Source: Rhodospirillaceae bacterium (lineage in GTDB: Bacteria; Pseudomonadota; Alphaproteobacteria; GCA-2731375). Taken from it: a stretch of 64,000 nt of DNA. The position numbers were made by a program, and so were the translations under genes. The stretch covers positions 1 to 64,000 of the forward strand of contig JABIWH010000001.1 of NCBI GenBank assembly GCA_018701215.1, written 5' to 3'. Below, in pieces: positions 17,739 through 26,717 of this stretch. Position 1 is the stretch's first letter; every line of letters starts with the position of its first letter. The notes under the pieces were generated by a model. It did not search any database and was not told the origin of the DNA. It was given only the letters and a program-made list of their open reading frames with translations.

Positions 17739-17837
17739 CGTTCCGTGACGGGCGCCGGTTTTTACAAATGAAAAGCAAAAATTTCGGGCATGAATGTGAA
17801 CGAGGGCGCAGGTGGGTAGTTCTATTTCTAAAATAGT

Positions 17838-18248
17838 CTAGGCGGCGAAGCCCACCGCGCGGCTGATCTCTCGTCCCAGATCGGGTGCCGAAATTGGCTT
17901 GGTCAGCACCTTGGCGGCGCCGATCTGCATTGCCACTTCATGCAACAGGCCATCACTATCGCCGGTCAGGATCAGGACCGGAATTTGCGCTAGATCGTCA
18001 TTCTTGTGGCGCCTGATCTTGTTACAAAATGCCATTCCGTCGCCGTCTTTCATGTGCAGATCACAAATTACGAAGTCCGGCGGCTGTTCTCCGGGCATCT
18101 CAAGCAATTCAATGGCTTCGGTGCCATCAGCTGCTTCAATCACATCGGTAATACCGACCTGCGACAACAAGGTCCGCACAATTGAACGCATGGTGCGCTG
18201 ATCATCTACAATCAGTGCCCGCAACGCTACCAACATATCCGTCGACAT
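17838..18248 (-). CDS. Single-domain CheY-like response regulator
   Basis: This 136-residue receiver domain has no output domain. The acidic pair is in VDDQ (about residues 14-15), the phosphoacceptor Asp in VICDLHM (about 62), the switch Thr in LTGDSD (about 95), and the conserved Lys in LTKPIS (about 117). The ATG at 18248 is chosen because AAAGGAG lies 9 nt upstream; an ATG 13 codons earlier lacks such a site. No histidine kinase is nearby. The protein probably relays phosphate or regulates by protein contact. It stands alone between the SDR-like gene and ccmI. Confidence 0.92.
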   Translation of the reverse strand: MSTDMLVALRALIVDDQRTMRSIVRTLLSQVGITDVIEAADGTEAIELLEMPGEQPPDFVICDLHMKDGDGMAFCNKIRRHKNDDLAQIPVLILTGDSDGLLHEVAMQIGAAKVLTKPISAPDLGREISRAVGFAA

Positions 18249-18452
18249 AGACTCGGCTCCTTTCGGCGGCCCCGCTATCTGGTCCATCCAGATCGGTGGC
18301 TTTGCGCCCCGCCGTCACCGACGGTTTGCCTTTTTCGAACTGCCCTCATGGAGATAGGCCACAATCGGTACCTGCGGGTACCCAGCTCCCTACTTCGGCT
18401 GAATAATGGCAACAATCCAGTTAAAGAACCGTAAAACGGCAGTCCAAGGGCC

Positions 18453-19898
18453 CTATTTGGCGGCCCGTAACTGGTCGATCGCGGCCTTGAGACCGGCTCG
18501 TTCCTTGCTGTTTTCCGGCATTTTCTCATACAACCTCTGCCAGCGGGCTATTGCCTCTTTTGCCCGCCCCGCACCGGCATCCGCCATGCCCAGGAACCAA
18601 AGTACACGCGGATTTTCGGGCTGTAGGGCCTCTAATCTGCGCAATACGACAAGCGTTGCTTCAGGCAGTGTCTGTTCGGGTGACGCGCCCTGGATCAGGG
18701 CCGTAACCTGCGCCTGCAGCGGCGCCGGGTCGGTAGGCCGAAGGGCCGCCGCGCGCCCATAGGCTTCTATCGCCTGCACCGGCTTGCGTAACACACCGTA
18801 GGCTTTCCCCAACCGCATCCAACCGTCGAAATCATCAGGCTCATCCGCCAAACGATCCGCTAGGCGTTGCACCATGGAGGCAATAAATTCCTGGCGTTCG
18901 GCGGCCGGCATATTGGCGGCTGCCGCCATTGCCGCACGATCGGGCCCCGGCGCGGATCCGGGCACAGCGGCGCGCTCTGGCGCAGGCGCTGGCGCAGGTA
19001 CCGGCGTGCCCGGTGCGCCGCTGATCGCCAATTCCTTCTCGGGATCGACGCCAAGCTCTTTCGCCAGTTGACGAATTTGCGACGCCAAAGCCGGCCTATT
19101 GTCGCTGTTTCCGGGCAGGTCCTGGAATAGGGCCAGCCAGGCGTCGTAGGCTTTTCTAGGCTGGCCGGCTTGCAACGCCGCCAGGGCGAGGAAGTATCTT
19201 GCGGCCAAATGCTCCGGCACTAATTTGCGCGCCTTCTGAAACGCCGCCAGGGCCCCGGGTGTGATCGTGCCACCGGCGCCCCGCGTCAGAATATCGCCAA
19301 GCGCCACCTGCAATTCAACATCATCCCCGGATAACGCGACAGCCCGGCGCAAGGCATTGGCGGCACTGTCATAGTCACCAATCGCGGCCTGCGAACGGCC
19401 CAAAAGAATCCAACCATCCAAATCATCCGGCTGCGCCTGCAACCGCTTTTCCAGACCCGCAATCATCTCGTTGACCTGCTGGCCCTGATCCTCGCTCAAC
19501 CCCCGCGGTTCCGGCGCCGGCGCCTCGCGCTGCGCCAGCGGTTGGTCAGGCTGGCCCGGCTGGCCAAGCTGGCTGTACAGCAACAGCGTCAACGCAGGCA
19601 GCAATAGGGCAATCAAGACCGCCGTAAGGGCCGATGGCGCGGCCGGTCCGCCATGACGTTCTCCTTGATCGGCGGCCCTTAGTATCCGCCGTTCAATTTC
19701 CCGTTTCGCCTCTCCCGCTTCCCGCTCGGTCAACGAACTGCTCGCCAGTTCCGCATCGACCTCGCGCAATTGATCCCGATAAACCTCCAGATCGTGATCC
19801 AGACGCTCGCTGACCACTTTGGAAGGGCGCAGCAATGGCCATAGGATCGGCAGAACCGCGGCCAGCGTCAGGGCGCCGATAGCCAACCACACACTCAT
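18453..19898 (-). CDS. ccmI: Cytochrome c maturation protein CcmI (TPR)
   Basis: CcmI holds apocytochrome c for haem attachment. The 481 residues show an N-terminal membrane helix (about 3-21), a charged coiled-coil loop (HDLEVYRDQLREVDAEL), a second helix (about 90-110) and a periplasmic part with several TPR motifs (for example DDLDGWILLGRSQAAIGDYDSA and DDFDGWMRLGKAYGVLRKPVQA). A Pro/Ala-rich linker separates two TPR groups. The gene overlaps ccmH by 4 nt (ATGA) and is the last ccm gene. Confidence 0.93.
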   Translation of the reverse strand: MSVWLAIGALTLAAVLPILWPLLRPSKVVSERLDHDLEVYRDQLREVDAELASSSLTEREAGEAKREIERRILRAADQGERHGGPAAPSALTAVLIALLLPALTLLLYSQLGQPGQPDQPLAQREAPAPEPRGLSEDQGQQVNEMIAGLEKRLQAQPDDLDGWILLGRSQAAIGDYDSAANALRRAVALSGDDVELQVALGDILTRGAGGTITPGALAAFQKARKLVPEHLAARYFLALAALQAGQPRKAYDAWLALFQDLPGNSDNRPALASQIRQLAKELGVDPEKELAISGAPGTPVPAPAPAPERAAVPGSAPGPDRAAMAAAANMPAAERQEFIASMVQRLADRLADEPDDFDGWMRLGKAYGVLRKPVQAIEAYGRAAALRPTDPAPLQAQVTALIQGASPEQTLPEATLVVLRRLEALQPENPRVLWFLGMADAGAGRAKEAIARWQRLYEKMPENSKERAGLKAAIDQLRAAK

Positions 19899-20386
19899 GT
19901 TTGCTCCCGATCATCCAAGAGAGCTTTCAAGCGGGCCTGCTCATCCGCACTCAAAGGTGCGGCGGCAACAGCGGCGGCGGTCGAACCGCTTCGCCGGCGA
20001 TACCAAAGAAAAATTAGGCCCATTGCCAACAGTAAAAATAATAGCGGCCCCAACCAAAGCAGCACTGTTCGGCCTTTCATGGGGGGCTGCAACAGCACCC
20101 AATCGCCATATCGTTCGACGATATAGCCGATCGCCGCCTTATCACTGTCACCGGCCGCGATCCGGTCGCGGACCAAAATTCGCAGATCGCGCGCCAGCCC
20201 GGCATTTGAATCCTCGATCGATTGATTTTGGCAGACCAGACAACGCAGCTGCTTGTGAATGGCGCGGGCGCGGGCTTCCAACACCGGGTCAGCCAGAGGC
20301 GTATCGACGGCAACCGCCCAGGCCGGCGTGATCAGGCTGGCAAGGCAGAAGGCAAAAACCAGGCGGCGCAATAAAGCCATCAACAT
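19895..20386 (-). CDS. ccmH: Cytochrome c maturation thiol oxidoreductase CcmH
   Basis: CcmH keeps apocytochrome thiols reduced for haem ligation. The 163 residues have a signal peptide (to about residue 27), the active-site motif LRCLVCQNQSI (about 47-57), the family signature YGDWVLLQPP and a C-terminal membrane helix (about 105-128) followed by basic residues. It overlaps ccmG by 7 nt and ccmI by 4 nt, which points to translational coupling. Confidence 0.95.
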   Translation of the reverse strand: MLMALLRRLVFAFCLASLITPAWAVAVDTPLADPVLEARARAIHKQLRCLVCQNQSIEDSNAGLARDLRILVRDRIAAGDSDKAAIGYIVERYGDWVLLQPPMKGRTVLLWLGPLLFLLLAMGLIFLWYRRRSGSTAAAVAAAPLSADEQARLKALLDDREQT

Positions 20387-20970
20387 TGTGCCGTGTCCCC
20401 CTGCCGCAATGCCTTGATGGCGGGTAATAATTTATCTCGAAGGTCCGCCTCCATGACCGGGCCGATATGCTTGCAGACGATGCGTCCTTCCGTGTTGATC
20501 AGGAATGTCTCGGGCACGCCATAAACGCCCCAATCGATACCGACTCGGCCTTTAAGGTCGGCGCCGACACGGTCATATGGATCGCCATAACGCCTTAGCC
20601 ATTCGATGGCGGCCGGTCCTTCATCCTTATAGTTGAGCCCGTGTACCGGCACGATGCCCTCGCCCTTCAGCTTCATGAACAAGGGATGTTCGGCCCGGCA
20701 TGAAACGCACCACGAGGCGAAGACATTGACCAGTGACACCTGACCTTTCAGATCGGCGGTTTTCAAACCTTTCGGGCGTCCCGGCAAAGCTGGCAGATCA
20801 AAAACCGGGACCGCCTTGCCGATCATGACCGATGGGATTTCCTTCGGCCGCAGGCCCAGCCCGACGAGCAGAAACCCGCCAATGACAAGTGCCACCACAA
20901 GGGGCATGAAACGCAGCCAGACGCTGCGGGGCCGGCTCTCCGAACTTGGTTCTGAAATTGGCTCGCTCAA
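20380..20970 (-). CDS. ccmG: Thiol:disulfide interchange protein CcmG/DsbE
   Basis: This periplasmic thioredoxin-fold protein passes reductant to CcmH and apocytochrome c. About 196 residues contain a membrane anchor (about 22-40), the active site FASWCVSCRAEHP (about 90-102) and the cis-Pro motif GVPETFLI. No suitable ATG lies between the end of ccmF and the anchor, so I place the start at TTG 20970, giving LSEPISEP as N-terminus; that choice is uncertain. It follows ccmF by 11 nt. Confidence 0.9.
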   Translation of the reverse strand: MSEPISEPSSESRPRSVWLRFMPLVVALVIGGFLLVGLGLRPKEIPSVMIGKAVPVFDLPALPGRPKGLKTADLKGQVSLVNVFASWCVSCRAEHPLFMKLKGEGIVPVHGLNYKDEGPAAIEWLRRYGDPYDRVGADLKGRVGIDWGVYGVPETFLINTEGRIVCKHIGPVMEADLRDKLLPAIKALRQGDTAQC

Positions 20971-20981
20971 ATCTTCACACC

Positions 20982-22982
20982 CTATTTGCCGGCCATTGAA
21001 GCAGCCGCCCCTGCCGCCCTTGCAGCGCCGCCGGGCCGCGCCGGCGCGCCAACCCGAAAACGGCGGTCCGTCAAGGATATCAACCCACCGAGCACCATCA
21101 TCAGAGATCCGATCCAGATCCAATGGATCATCGGCTTGTTGTAAAACCGCGTCGACCAGGCACCGTCGCCTGTCGGATCACCGACCACGGCATACAGATC
21201 ACCGCCCCAGCCGGTTCGGATCGCGGCTTCGGTGGTTTCCATGGGCGGATTTTGATAGCTACGGGATTCAGGCTGCATCACCGCCACCTCGCGGCCGTCG
21301 CGGCTAACACGGAAGGTGCCGCGAACAGCGGCATAGTTCGGGCCATCGAGCGGCACCGCGCCTTCGAATTTAAATTGATAGGGCCCGACTGCCTGGCTTT
21401 CGCCCGGGTGCATGACCTGCAATTTCTCCACCTGCCAGGCGGAAGAGGCGACGATGCCAATGATGACCATGCCGGCGCCGGCATGGGCGAATGTGGTGCC
21501 CCAGGCTGATCGTGTGGAGCGCCCCAGGCGGCGCAAACTTTCCCCAATCGGCGCCCTGAACAGGCGCAAACGATAGGCCCCCTCTTCCAACGAGGCGGCA
21601 ATCATCCAAACACCCAAACCAATGCCAGGGATCGCCAGCCAGGGACCATCATAGGCCAGCACCAGGGTGATAAGCACCCCAATCACGGCCGCGGAAACAG
21701 CGAATTTCAAACGCTGTACGGCGCCCAGCAAATCGCCGCGCTTCCATGGCAGCATTGGCCCCACGGCCATGGCAAGGAACACCGGCACCATCAGGGGGCC
21801 GAAGGTCATATTGAAAAATGGCGGTCCGACAGTGATTTTTTCGCCCGTCACGGCATCCAAGAATAGCGGGTACAGCGTACCCAAAAGAACCGTTGCGCAG
21901 GCCGTGGACAGCAGCAGGTTATTCAGTACCAGGCCGCCTTCCCTACTCACGGGCGCGAACAAGCCGCCGCCCTTCATCGCCGGCGCACGGATGGCATACA
22001 GCGTCAACGAGCCTGCTATGACCGCGATAAGGAAGGCCAGAATAAAGACCCCCCGTGCCGGGTCCGTGGCGAAGGCGTGAACCGAGGTCAAAACCCCTGA
22101 GCGGACCAGGAATGTGCCCAGCAAACTCAAGGAAAAGGTCAAAATCGCCAGCAACACAGTCCAGTTTTTCAGGCTATCCCGCTTTTCCACGACGATCGCG
22201 GAGTGCAACAGCGCCGTACCCGCCAGCCAGGGCATGAAGGAGGCGTTCTCGACCGGATCCCAAAACCACCAGCCACCCCAACCCAGCTCGTAATAGGCCC
22301 ACCAGGAACCCAGCCCGATGCCCATGGTCAAAAAGCACCAGGCGGCCAAGGTCCAGGGCCGGACCCAGCGCGCCCAGGCGGCATCGACGCGGCCTTCAAT
22401 CAATGCGGCCACGGCAAACGAGAATGCCATGGAGAAGCCGACATAACCGAGATAAAGAAACGGCGGATGAAACGCCAGGCCCGGATCCTGCAGCAAGGGG
22501 TTCAATCCGCGCCCGTCCATGGGGGCCGGCAGCAAGCGCACGAATGGGTTCGAAGTAAAAAGCACAAAGGAGGTAAAACCAACGGCGATCATGGCCTGCA
22601 CCGCCAGCACCCGGGCCCGGAACGGCGCCGGCAAATTGCCGCCGAAAAGCGCCACGGCGCCGCCAAACAGCACCAAGATCAATAGCCACAACAGCAACGA
22701 GCCCTCGTGGTTTCCCCACACGCCGGAAATTTTATAGAGCATCGGCTTGGCTGAATGAGAGTTCGATGCCACGTTCAGCACTGAAAAATCAGACGTCACG
22801 TAGGCATAGGTCAACGCCCCGAACGCGATCATCACCAGCAAACATTGAACGATCGCCGCCGGCCGCGCCAAACCAACCCAACCCGCCATGCCCCGCCATG
22901 CGCCGTACAAAGGCACCGTTGCCTGCACCAAGGCAACCGACAACGCCAGTACCAACGCATAATGTCCCAATTCAGCTATCAT
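20982..22982 (-). CDS. ccmF: Haem lyase CcmF
   Basis: CcmF ligates haem from CcmE to apocytochrome c with CcmH and CcmI. The roughly 666 residues hold about fifteen membrane segments and the WWD haem-handling motif GWGGWWFWDPVENASFMPWL at about residues 231-250. Haem-ligand histidine regions such as GVWGNHEGSLLLW and AFHPPFLYLGYVG are present. The ATG at 22982 has AAGGA 8 nt upstream; an in-frame ATG nine codons earlier lacks one. It starts 46 nt after the 2-hydroxyacid dehydrogenase gene. Confidence 0.96.
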   Translation of the reverse strand: MIAELGHYALVLALSVALVQATVPLYGAWRGMAGWVGLARPAAIVQCLLVMIAFGALTYAYVTSDFSVLNVASNSHSAKPMLYKISGVWGNHEGSLLLWLLILVLFGGAVALFGGNLPAPFRARVLAVQAMIAVGFTSFVLFTSNPFVRLLPAPMDGRGLNPLLQDPGLAFHPPFLYLGYVGFSMAFSFAVAALIEGRVDAAWARWVRPWTLAAWCFLTMGIGLGSWWAYYELGWGGWWFWDPVENASFMPWLAGTALLHSAIVVEKRDSLKNWTVLLAILTFSLSLLGTFLVRSGVLTSVHAFATDPARGVFILAFLIAVIAGSLTLYAIRAPAMKGGGLFAPVSREGGLVLNNLLLSTACATVLLGTLYPLFLDAVTGEKITVGPPFFNMTFGPLMVPVFLAMAVGPMLPWKRGDLLGAVQRLKFAVSAAVIGVLITLVLAYDGPWLAIPGIGLGVWMIAASLEEGAYRLRLFRAPIGESLRRLGRSTRSAWGTTFAHAGAGMVIIGIVASSAWQVEKLQVMHPGESQAVGPYQFKFEGAVPLDGPNYAAVRGTFRVSRDGREVAVMQPESRSYQNPPMETTEAAIRTGWGGDLYAVVGDPTGDGAWSTRFYNKPMIHWIWIGSLMMVLGGLISLTDRRFRVGAPARPGGAARAAGAAASMAGK

Positions 22983-23028
22983 GGAGCTATCCTTGCCTTG
23001 GCGCCGCAATAAGAATTCAACATTGGCT

Positions 23029-23991
23029 TCAAGCTACCTTATTCGGCAGCAGCCGGCCCTGAAAATGCGCCAGCAAATTGTCAATCGTCAGATTTCCCAT
23101 GGCGGTCCTTGTTTCCACCGTGGCACTGGCCTGGTGGGGTTGAAGCACGACATTCTCAAACGCGAACAACGCTTCGGGCACCATGGGCTCGTCCGCGAAA
23201 ACATCCAGACCGGCACCGGCAATGCTTTGCGCGGACAAGGCCTGCACCAGGGCCGCTTCATCCACCACGCTGCCGCGTGCGATGTTTATCAGGTAACCTT
23301 TCGGGCCCAAGGCTTCAAGTACCTCGGCATTGATCAAATTCAAGGTCGCCGCGCCGCCTGGACAGGTCAGCGCCAAGACATCACAGGCTTCCGCCAGGGC
23401 GACGGCGGAGGCATGGTAAGGATAGGGAACATCATCCCGTTCCGAGCGGTTGTAATAGGCGATGGTCATACCGAACGCCTCGGCCCGTTTCGCCAGCTCC
23501 ATGCCGATACGGCCCAAACCGACGATGCCGAGGCAGCGGCCGCGCGGCGAATGGGACAGATCCAATATGCCCTCGCTCCGCCATCGTCCGGCCCGCACAT
23601 AACGGTCCCCCTCCACGACTTTTCGCAATGTCGCCAGGGTCAAGGCCATGCCAAGATCAGCAACGCAGTCGGTCAAAACCTCTGGCGTATTGGAGACGGC
23701 AATGCCGTGTTGTTTGGCATAAGAAACATCAATGCCATCATAACCGACGCCAAAGCAGGCGGCGATTTGCAAATTCGGCATCAATGCCATCATCGCCGCA
23801 TTGACCCTGGCAAAGCCGGGCATGGCGATGCCGAGAATACGGTCGACATTATCCAGAAATTCCGCCGGCCTTTCATCTTCATGGGGCAGCACGATCAAAT
23901 CGAATAGGTCACGGGCGCGATCAACGATCCAACTTGGGATCGGATCGATCAGCAAAACGCAGGGCTTCGCGCCATCCGAGCTTTCACTCAT
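23029..23991 (-). CDS. D-2-hydroxyacid dehydrogenase inside the ccm operon
   Basis: This 320-residue NAD(P)-dependent enzyme belongs to the D-isomer 2-hydroxyacid dehydrogenases (glyoxylate, hydroxypyruvate or hydroxyphenylpyruvate reductase type). The dinucleotide motif is GLGRIGMELAKRAEAFGM (about residues 157-174). The catalytic set is complete: Arg in NIARGSVVDE, Glu in DVFADEP and His in QPHQASATVETR. Its ATG overlaps the ccmE stop codon by 4 nt, so it is translationally coupled to cytochrome maturation genes although its reaction is unrelated. The substrate cannot be fixed from sequence. The insertion between ccmE and ccmF is unusual. Confidence 0.92.
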   Translation of the reverse strand: MSESSDGAKPCVLLIDPIPSWIVDRARDLFDLIVLPHEDERPAEFLDNVDRILGIAMPGFARVNAAMMALMPNLQIAACFGVGYDGIDVSYAKQHGIAVSNTPEVLTDCVADLGMALTLATLRKVVEGDRYVRAGRWRSEGILDLSHSPRGRCLGIVGLGRIGMELAKRAEAFGMTIAYYNRSERDDVPYPYHASAVALAEACDVLALTCPGGAATLNLINAEVLEALGPKGYLINIARGSVVDEAALVQALSAQSIAGAGLDVFADEPMVPEALFAFENVVLQPHQASATVETRTAMGNLTIDNLLAHFQGRLLPNKVA

Positions 23992-24443
23992 TCATGATCC
24001 CCCTGCCATTGCCCGGCTTCTTTCAAGGCGTCGGCAACTTCTTTCGGCATATAGGTTTCATCGTGTTTTGCCAGCACCTCGGTCGCCACGAATGATCCAT
24101 CCATGGCCATGCTGCCTTCGGCGACAATGCCCTGACCTTCCCGGAAAAGATCGGGCAGCAAGCCACGGAAGCGTACGGGCACCACTTCGACCGTATCCGT
24201 TACGCGAAAGAGGATCGTGATGCCATCCTTGTCACGGCTCACCGAGCCTTCTTCGACCAAACCGCCGATGCGCAAACGGCGATCGGGCGGGATCGGTTGT
24301 TGTTCCATTTTACGGGCCAGCTCGGTCGGGGAATAAAAGAATACAATGTTCTCCTCGAACGCCATCAAGACCAACGCAGCAGCAGTCGCGAAGATCAACA
24401 TAAAACCGCCTACGATATAAAGGCGCCGCCGCTTGCGGGTCAT
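23988..24443 (-). CDS. ccmE: Haem chaperone CcmE
   Basis: CcmE covalently carries haem in the periplasm from CcmC to CcmF. The 151 residues have an N-terminal anchor (about 8-28) after a basic RKRRR stretch, a beta-barrel OB-fold domain, and the haem-binding motif AKHDETYMP (about 129-137) with the covalent His and the downstream Tyr. It overlaps ccmD by 4 nt upstream and the dehydrogenase by 4 nt downstream. Confidence 0.96.
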   Translation of the reverse strand: MTRKRRRLYIVGGFMLIFATAAALVLMAFEENIVFFYSPTELARKMEQQPIPPDRRLRIGGLVEEGSVSRDKDGITILFRVTDTVEVVPVRFRGLLPDLFREGQGIVAEGSMAMDGSFVATEVLAKHDETYMPKEVADALKEAGQWQGDHE

Positions 24444-24625
24444 TCGTCAGCCCCTTCCCGCTGCCGGCGATGGCCGCGCAGAGCGGTCAAGGATTGTTCA
24501 GATTTATGCCAGCCCCGGATGCTGGTGATCCATAGCACCGCCATGACCGCCAAGACGATCCCGAAAGCCGGCCAGACATAGCCGGCATAGCCCCCCATGG
24601 CGAAAAACGCCCCCATGCCATCCAT
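24440..24625 (-). CDS. ccmD: Cytochrome c maturation protein CcmD
   Basis: This 61-residue protein starts at ATG 24625 (MDGMGAFFAMGGYAGYVWPAFG). It has one membrane helix (about residues 14-34) followed by a basic cytosolic tail (RGWHKSEQSL...RRQR). CcmD helps release CcmE-haem from the CcmABC complex. The same frame is open far upstream through ccmC, but that extension is an antiphase artefact; position, size and the GYAGYVWPAFG segment identify the real gene. It lies 11 nt after ccmC and overlaps ccmE by 4 nt. Confidence 0.93.
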   Translation of the reverse strand: MDGMGAFFAMGGYAGYVWPAFGIVLAVMAVLWITSIRGWHKSEQSLTALRGHRRQREGADE

Positions 24626-24636
24626 TCTCAGTGATC

Positions 24637-25362
24637 CTAACTTGTTCGTTCCGCCAGACGCAGCGCACGGATGCGCCGCAGGTTCAGTTCCATACGCATA
24701 CGGGCCAACAACAGGGCGACGAAATATGCCTTGAACGCCAAGGCCATGATCAAAAGCGGCCACAGCATGGTGGGATGGATCGCCGGTCCATCCATACGCA
24801 GGACACTGGCAGGCTGATGCAGGGTATTCCACCAATCCACCGAAAACTTGATGATCGGCACATTGACCGCACCGACCAGGGCCAGGACCGCCGCCGCCTT
24901 GCCCGCCTTCTGGCTGTCCTCGATCGCCTGCCACAACGCCATATAGCCCAGGTAGAGAAAAAACAGGATCAGGACCGAGGTCAACCGCGCGTCCCAAACC
25001 CACCAGGCGCCCCACATTGGCTTGCCCCACAATGAACCCGTCACCAGCGCCAGGAAGGTAAACCCAGCGCCGATCGGCGCGGAGGCCTTGGCCGCCAGAT
25101 CCGCCAGCGGATGCTTCCAAATCAATCCGACCGCGCTGGCCACGGCAAGGAACGAGTAACAAAACATGGCCATCCAAGCGGACGGCACATGCACGAACAT
25201 GATGCGCACCGTATCGCCCTGCTGATAGTCCGCCGGCACCACGACGAGAGCCAGATAAAGACCGACCAGCAACAAGATCGCCGCCAGCCCTCCGGCCCAT
25301 GGCTGGATGCGCGCGGCAAGGCGCGTGAAGCGCGCTGGATTGGCAAAATAGTGCATCGACAT
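24637..25362 (-). CDS. ccmC: Haem transporter/lyase CcmC
   Basis: CcmC presents haem to CcmE. About 241 residues hold six membrane helices and the family WWD motif WGKPMWGAWWVWDARLTS (about residues 110-127), with haem-ligand histidines in FVHVPSAWM and DGPAIHPTMLW. The start MSMHYFANP at 25362 fits the family length better than an in-frame ATG 18 codons upstream. It follows ccmB after an 84-nt gap. Confidence 0.95.
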   Translation of the reverse strand: MSMHYFANPARFTRLAARIQPWAGGLAAILLLVGLYLALVVVPADYQQGDTVRIMFVHVPSAWMAMFCYSFLAVASAVGLIWKHPLADLAAKASAPIGAGFTFLALVTGSLWGKPMWGAWWVWDARLTSVLILFFLYLGYMALWQAIEDSQKAGKAAAVLALVGAVNVPIIKFSVDWWNTLHQPASVLRMDGPAIHPTMLWPLLIMALAFKAYFVALLLARMRMELNLRRIRALRLAERTS

Positions 25363-25446
25363 AGCCCGAGGTTTAGCCCCCTCCGGCCATGGGCGCAAGC
25401 ACCTGTTGGGTAACAAATTGTCGCGGTATGGTGAGCTGCTTTTTCA

Positions 25447-26112
25447 CTATTCCAGCGATAACTTGACCGCCGCTGCCGCCGCCCAGGGGCAAAGCGGGAT
25501 CGCCGCCATGGTCAGGGCAGCCAGAAGCAGCAGATGCGGTTTGGCGTTCAACCCATGCACCGCGGCATCAATGGCCGATACGCCGAATATCAACACCGGA
25601 ATGTAGAGCGGCAAGACCAGCAATGACAACAAAACGCCGCCCCGGCGGACCGTCAGGGTCAACGCGGCACCAATGGCGCCAATCAGGCTCAACGCCGGTG
25701 TCCCTATCAACATTGTCAGCAGCAAGGCCGTGAAGCCTTCGCTATTCATATTCAGCAAAACCGCCAACACCGGCGCCGCCAGCAACAGAGGCAACCCCGT
25801 GGTAAGCCAATGGGTGATGATCTTGGCCAGAACGATCAGGCTTACGGGCAAACCGGACAGGGTCAGTTGCTCCAGGCTGCCATCCTCGAAATCCGCCTGA
25901 AACAACCGGTCCAGCGACAACATCGCCGCCAACAGTGCGGCGACCCAAAGAACGCCCGGCGCGACACGGGCCAGGATCGCCGGCTCTGGGCCAATACCAA
26001 GAGGAAACAAAGTCACTGTCAGCAGAAAGAAGACCAACGCCAAAAACGTAGCACCCCCCTGGCGCACGGCGAGGAGCAGGTCACGGGCGATGATGGCCTG
26101 AAATGCTCTCAT
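25447..26112 (-). CDS. ccmB: Haem exporter permease CcmB
   Basis: CcmB is the permease half of the CcmAB ABC transporter, which works with CcmC and CcmD to release haem-loaded CcmE. About 221 residues starting MRAFQAIIARDLLLAVRQGG contain six membrane helices and the motif DFEDGSLEQLTLSGLP near residue 72. The ATG overlaps the ccmA stop codon by 4 nt (ATGA), which fixes the start. The frame is open further upstream inside ccmA, but that part is not coding. Confidence 0.94.
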   Translation of the reverse strand: MRAFQAIIARDLLLAVRQGGATFLALVFFLLTVTLFPLGIGPEPAILARVAPGVLWVAALLAAMLSLDRLFQADFEDGSLEQLTLSGLPVSLIVLAKIITHWLTTGLPLLLAAPVLAVLLNMNSEGFTALLLTMLIGTPALSLIGAIGAALTLTVRRGGVLLSLLVLPLYIPVLIFGVSAIDAAVHGLNAKPHLLLLAALTMAAIPLCPWAAAAAVKLSLE

Positions 26113-26717
26113 TGGAGCTTCAACTGCAAAATTTCCACATCGTCCAGTCCCAATTCGATGTGGGTCGCGGCCATGACCATGCCTTTGTCCGCCCGGTGAG
26201 CGGCAATCGCCCTTTGTAAGCAAGCCGTGCCATCCGCATCCAGGGAAACCGTGGGCTCGTCAAGTAGCCACAGGGCGGCGGGCGAGGCCACCAAACGCGC
26301 CAGCGCGGTCCGCCTGTGCTGGCCGGCGGAAAGATATTGCGCCGGCGTATCGGTTAGATGGGCGATGTCGAAGGCCGACATCGCAGCCTCGATCCGATCT
26401 TCGGTAGCGCCGCGCACCTTTGCCCAAACGGCAATATTCTCGCGTACGGTCAGGGCACCCTTGACGGCGTCCTGATGGCCGATGAAATGCAGCCGTGCGC
26501 GATGTTCCTCGGGGTCTTCGGCAATATCGGCGCCATTCCAGGTCAACTTTCCCGCCGCCGCTTTCAGCAAGGTCGCCGCCGTGCGCAGCAAAGTCGTCTT
26601 GCCGCAACCATTGGGGCCGCGCAGAACCAGCGCCTGACCTGGCGAGACCTGGAAATCAAGGCCGGAGAAAATCCGCCGCTCTCCCCGGTCACAAGCGATA
26701 TCCCGCCCCTGGAACAT
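26109..26717 (-). CDS. ccmA: Haem exporter ATP-binding protein CcmA
   Basis: This 202-residue ABC ATPase has Walker A GPNGCGKTTLL (about residues 34-44), the signature LSAGQHRRTALARL (about 128-141) and Walker B WLLDEPTVSLD (about 150-160). The AGQHRR form of the signature is typical of CcmA. It shares one base with the stop of yciB upstream and overlaps ccmB by 4 nt. Confidence 0.95.
   Translation of the reverse strand: MFQGRDIACDRGERRIFSGLDFQVSPGQALVLRGPNGCGKTTLLRTAATLLKAAAGKLTWNGADIAEDPEEHRARLHFIGHQDAVKGALTVRENIAVWAKVRGATEDRIEAAMSAFDIAHLTDTPAQYLSAGQHRRTALARLVASPAALWLLDEPTVSLDADGTACLQRAIAAHRADKGMVMAATHIELGLDDVEILQLKLQ

Noticed and set aside
24440..25300. A long minus-strand frame ending with the CcmD sequence
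   Set aside because: Only the last 61 codons are a gene (ccmD). The upstream part overlaps ccmC in another frame.
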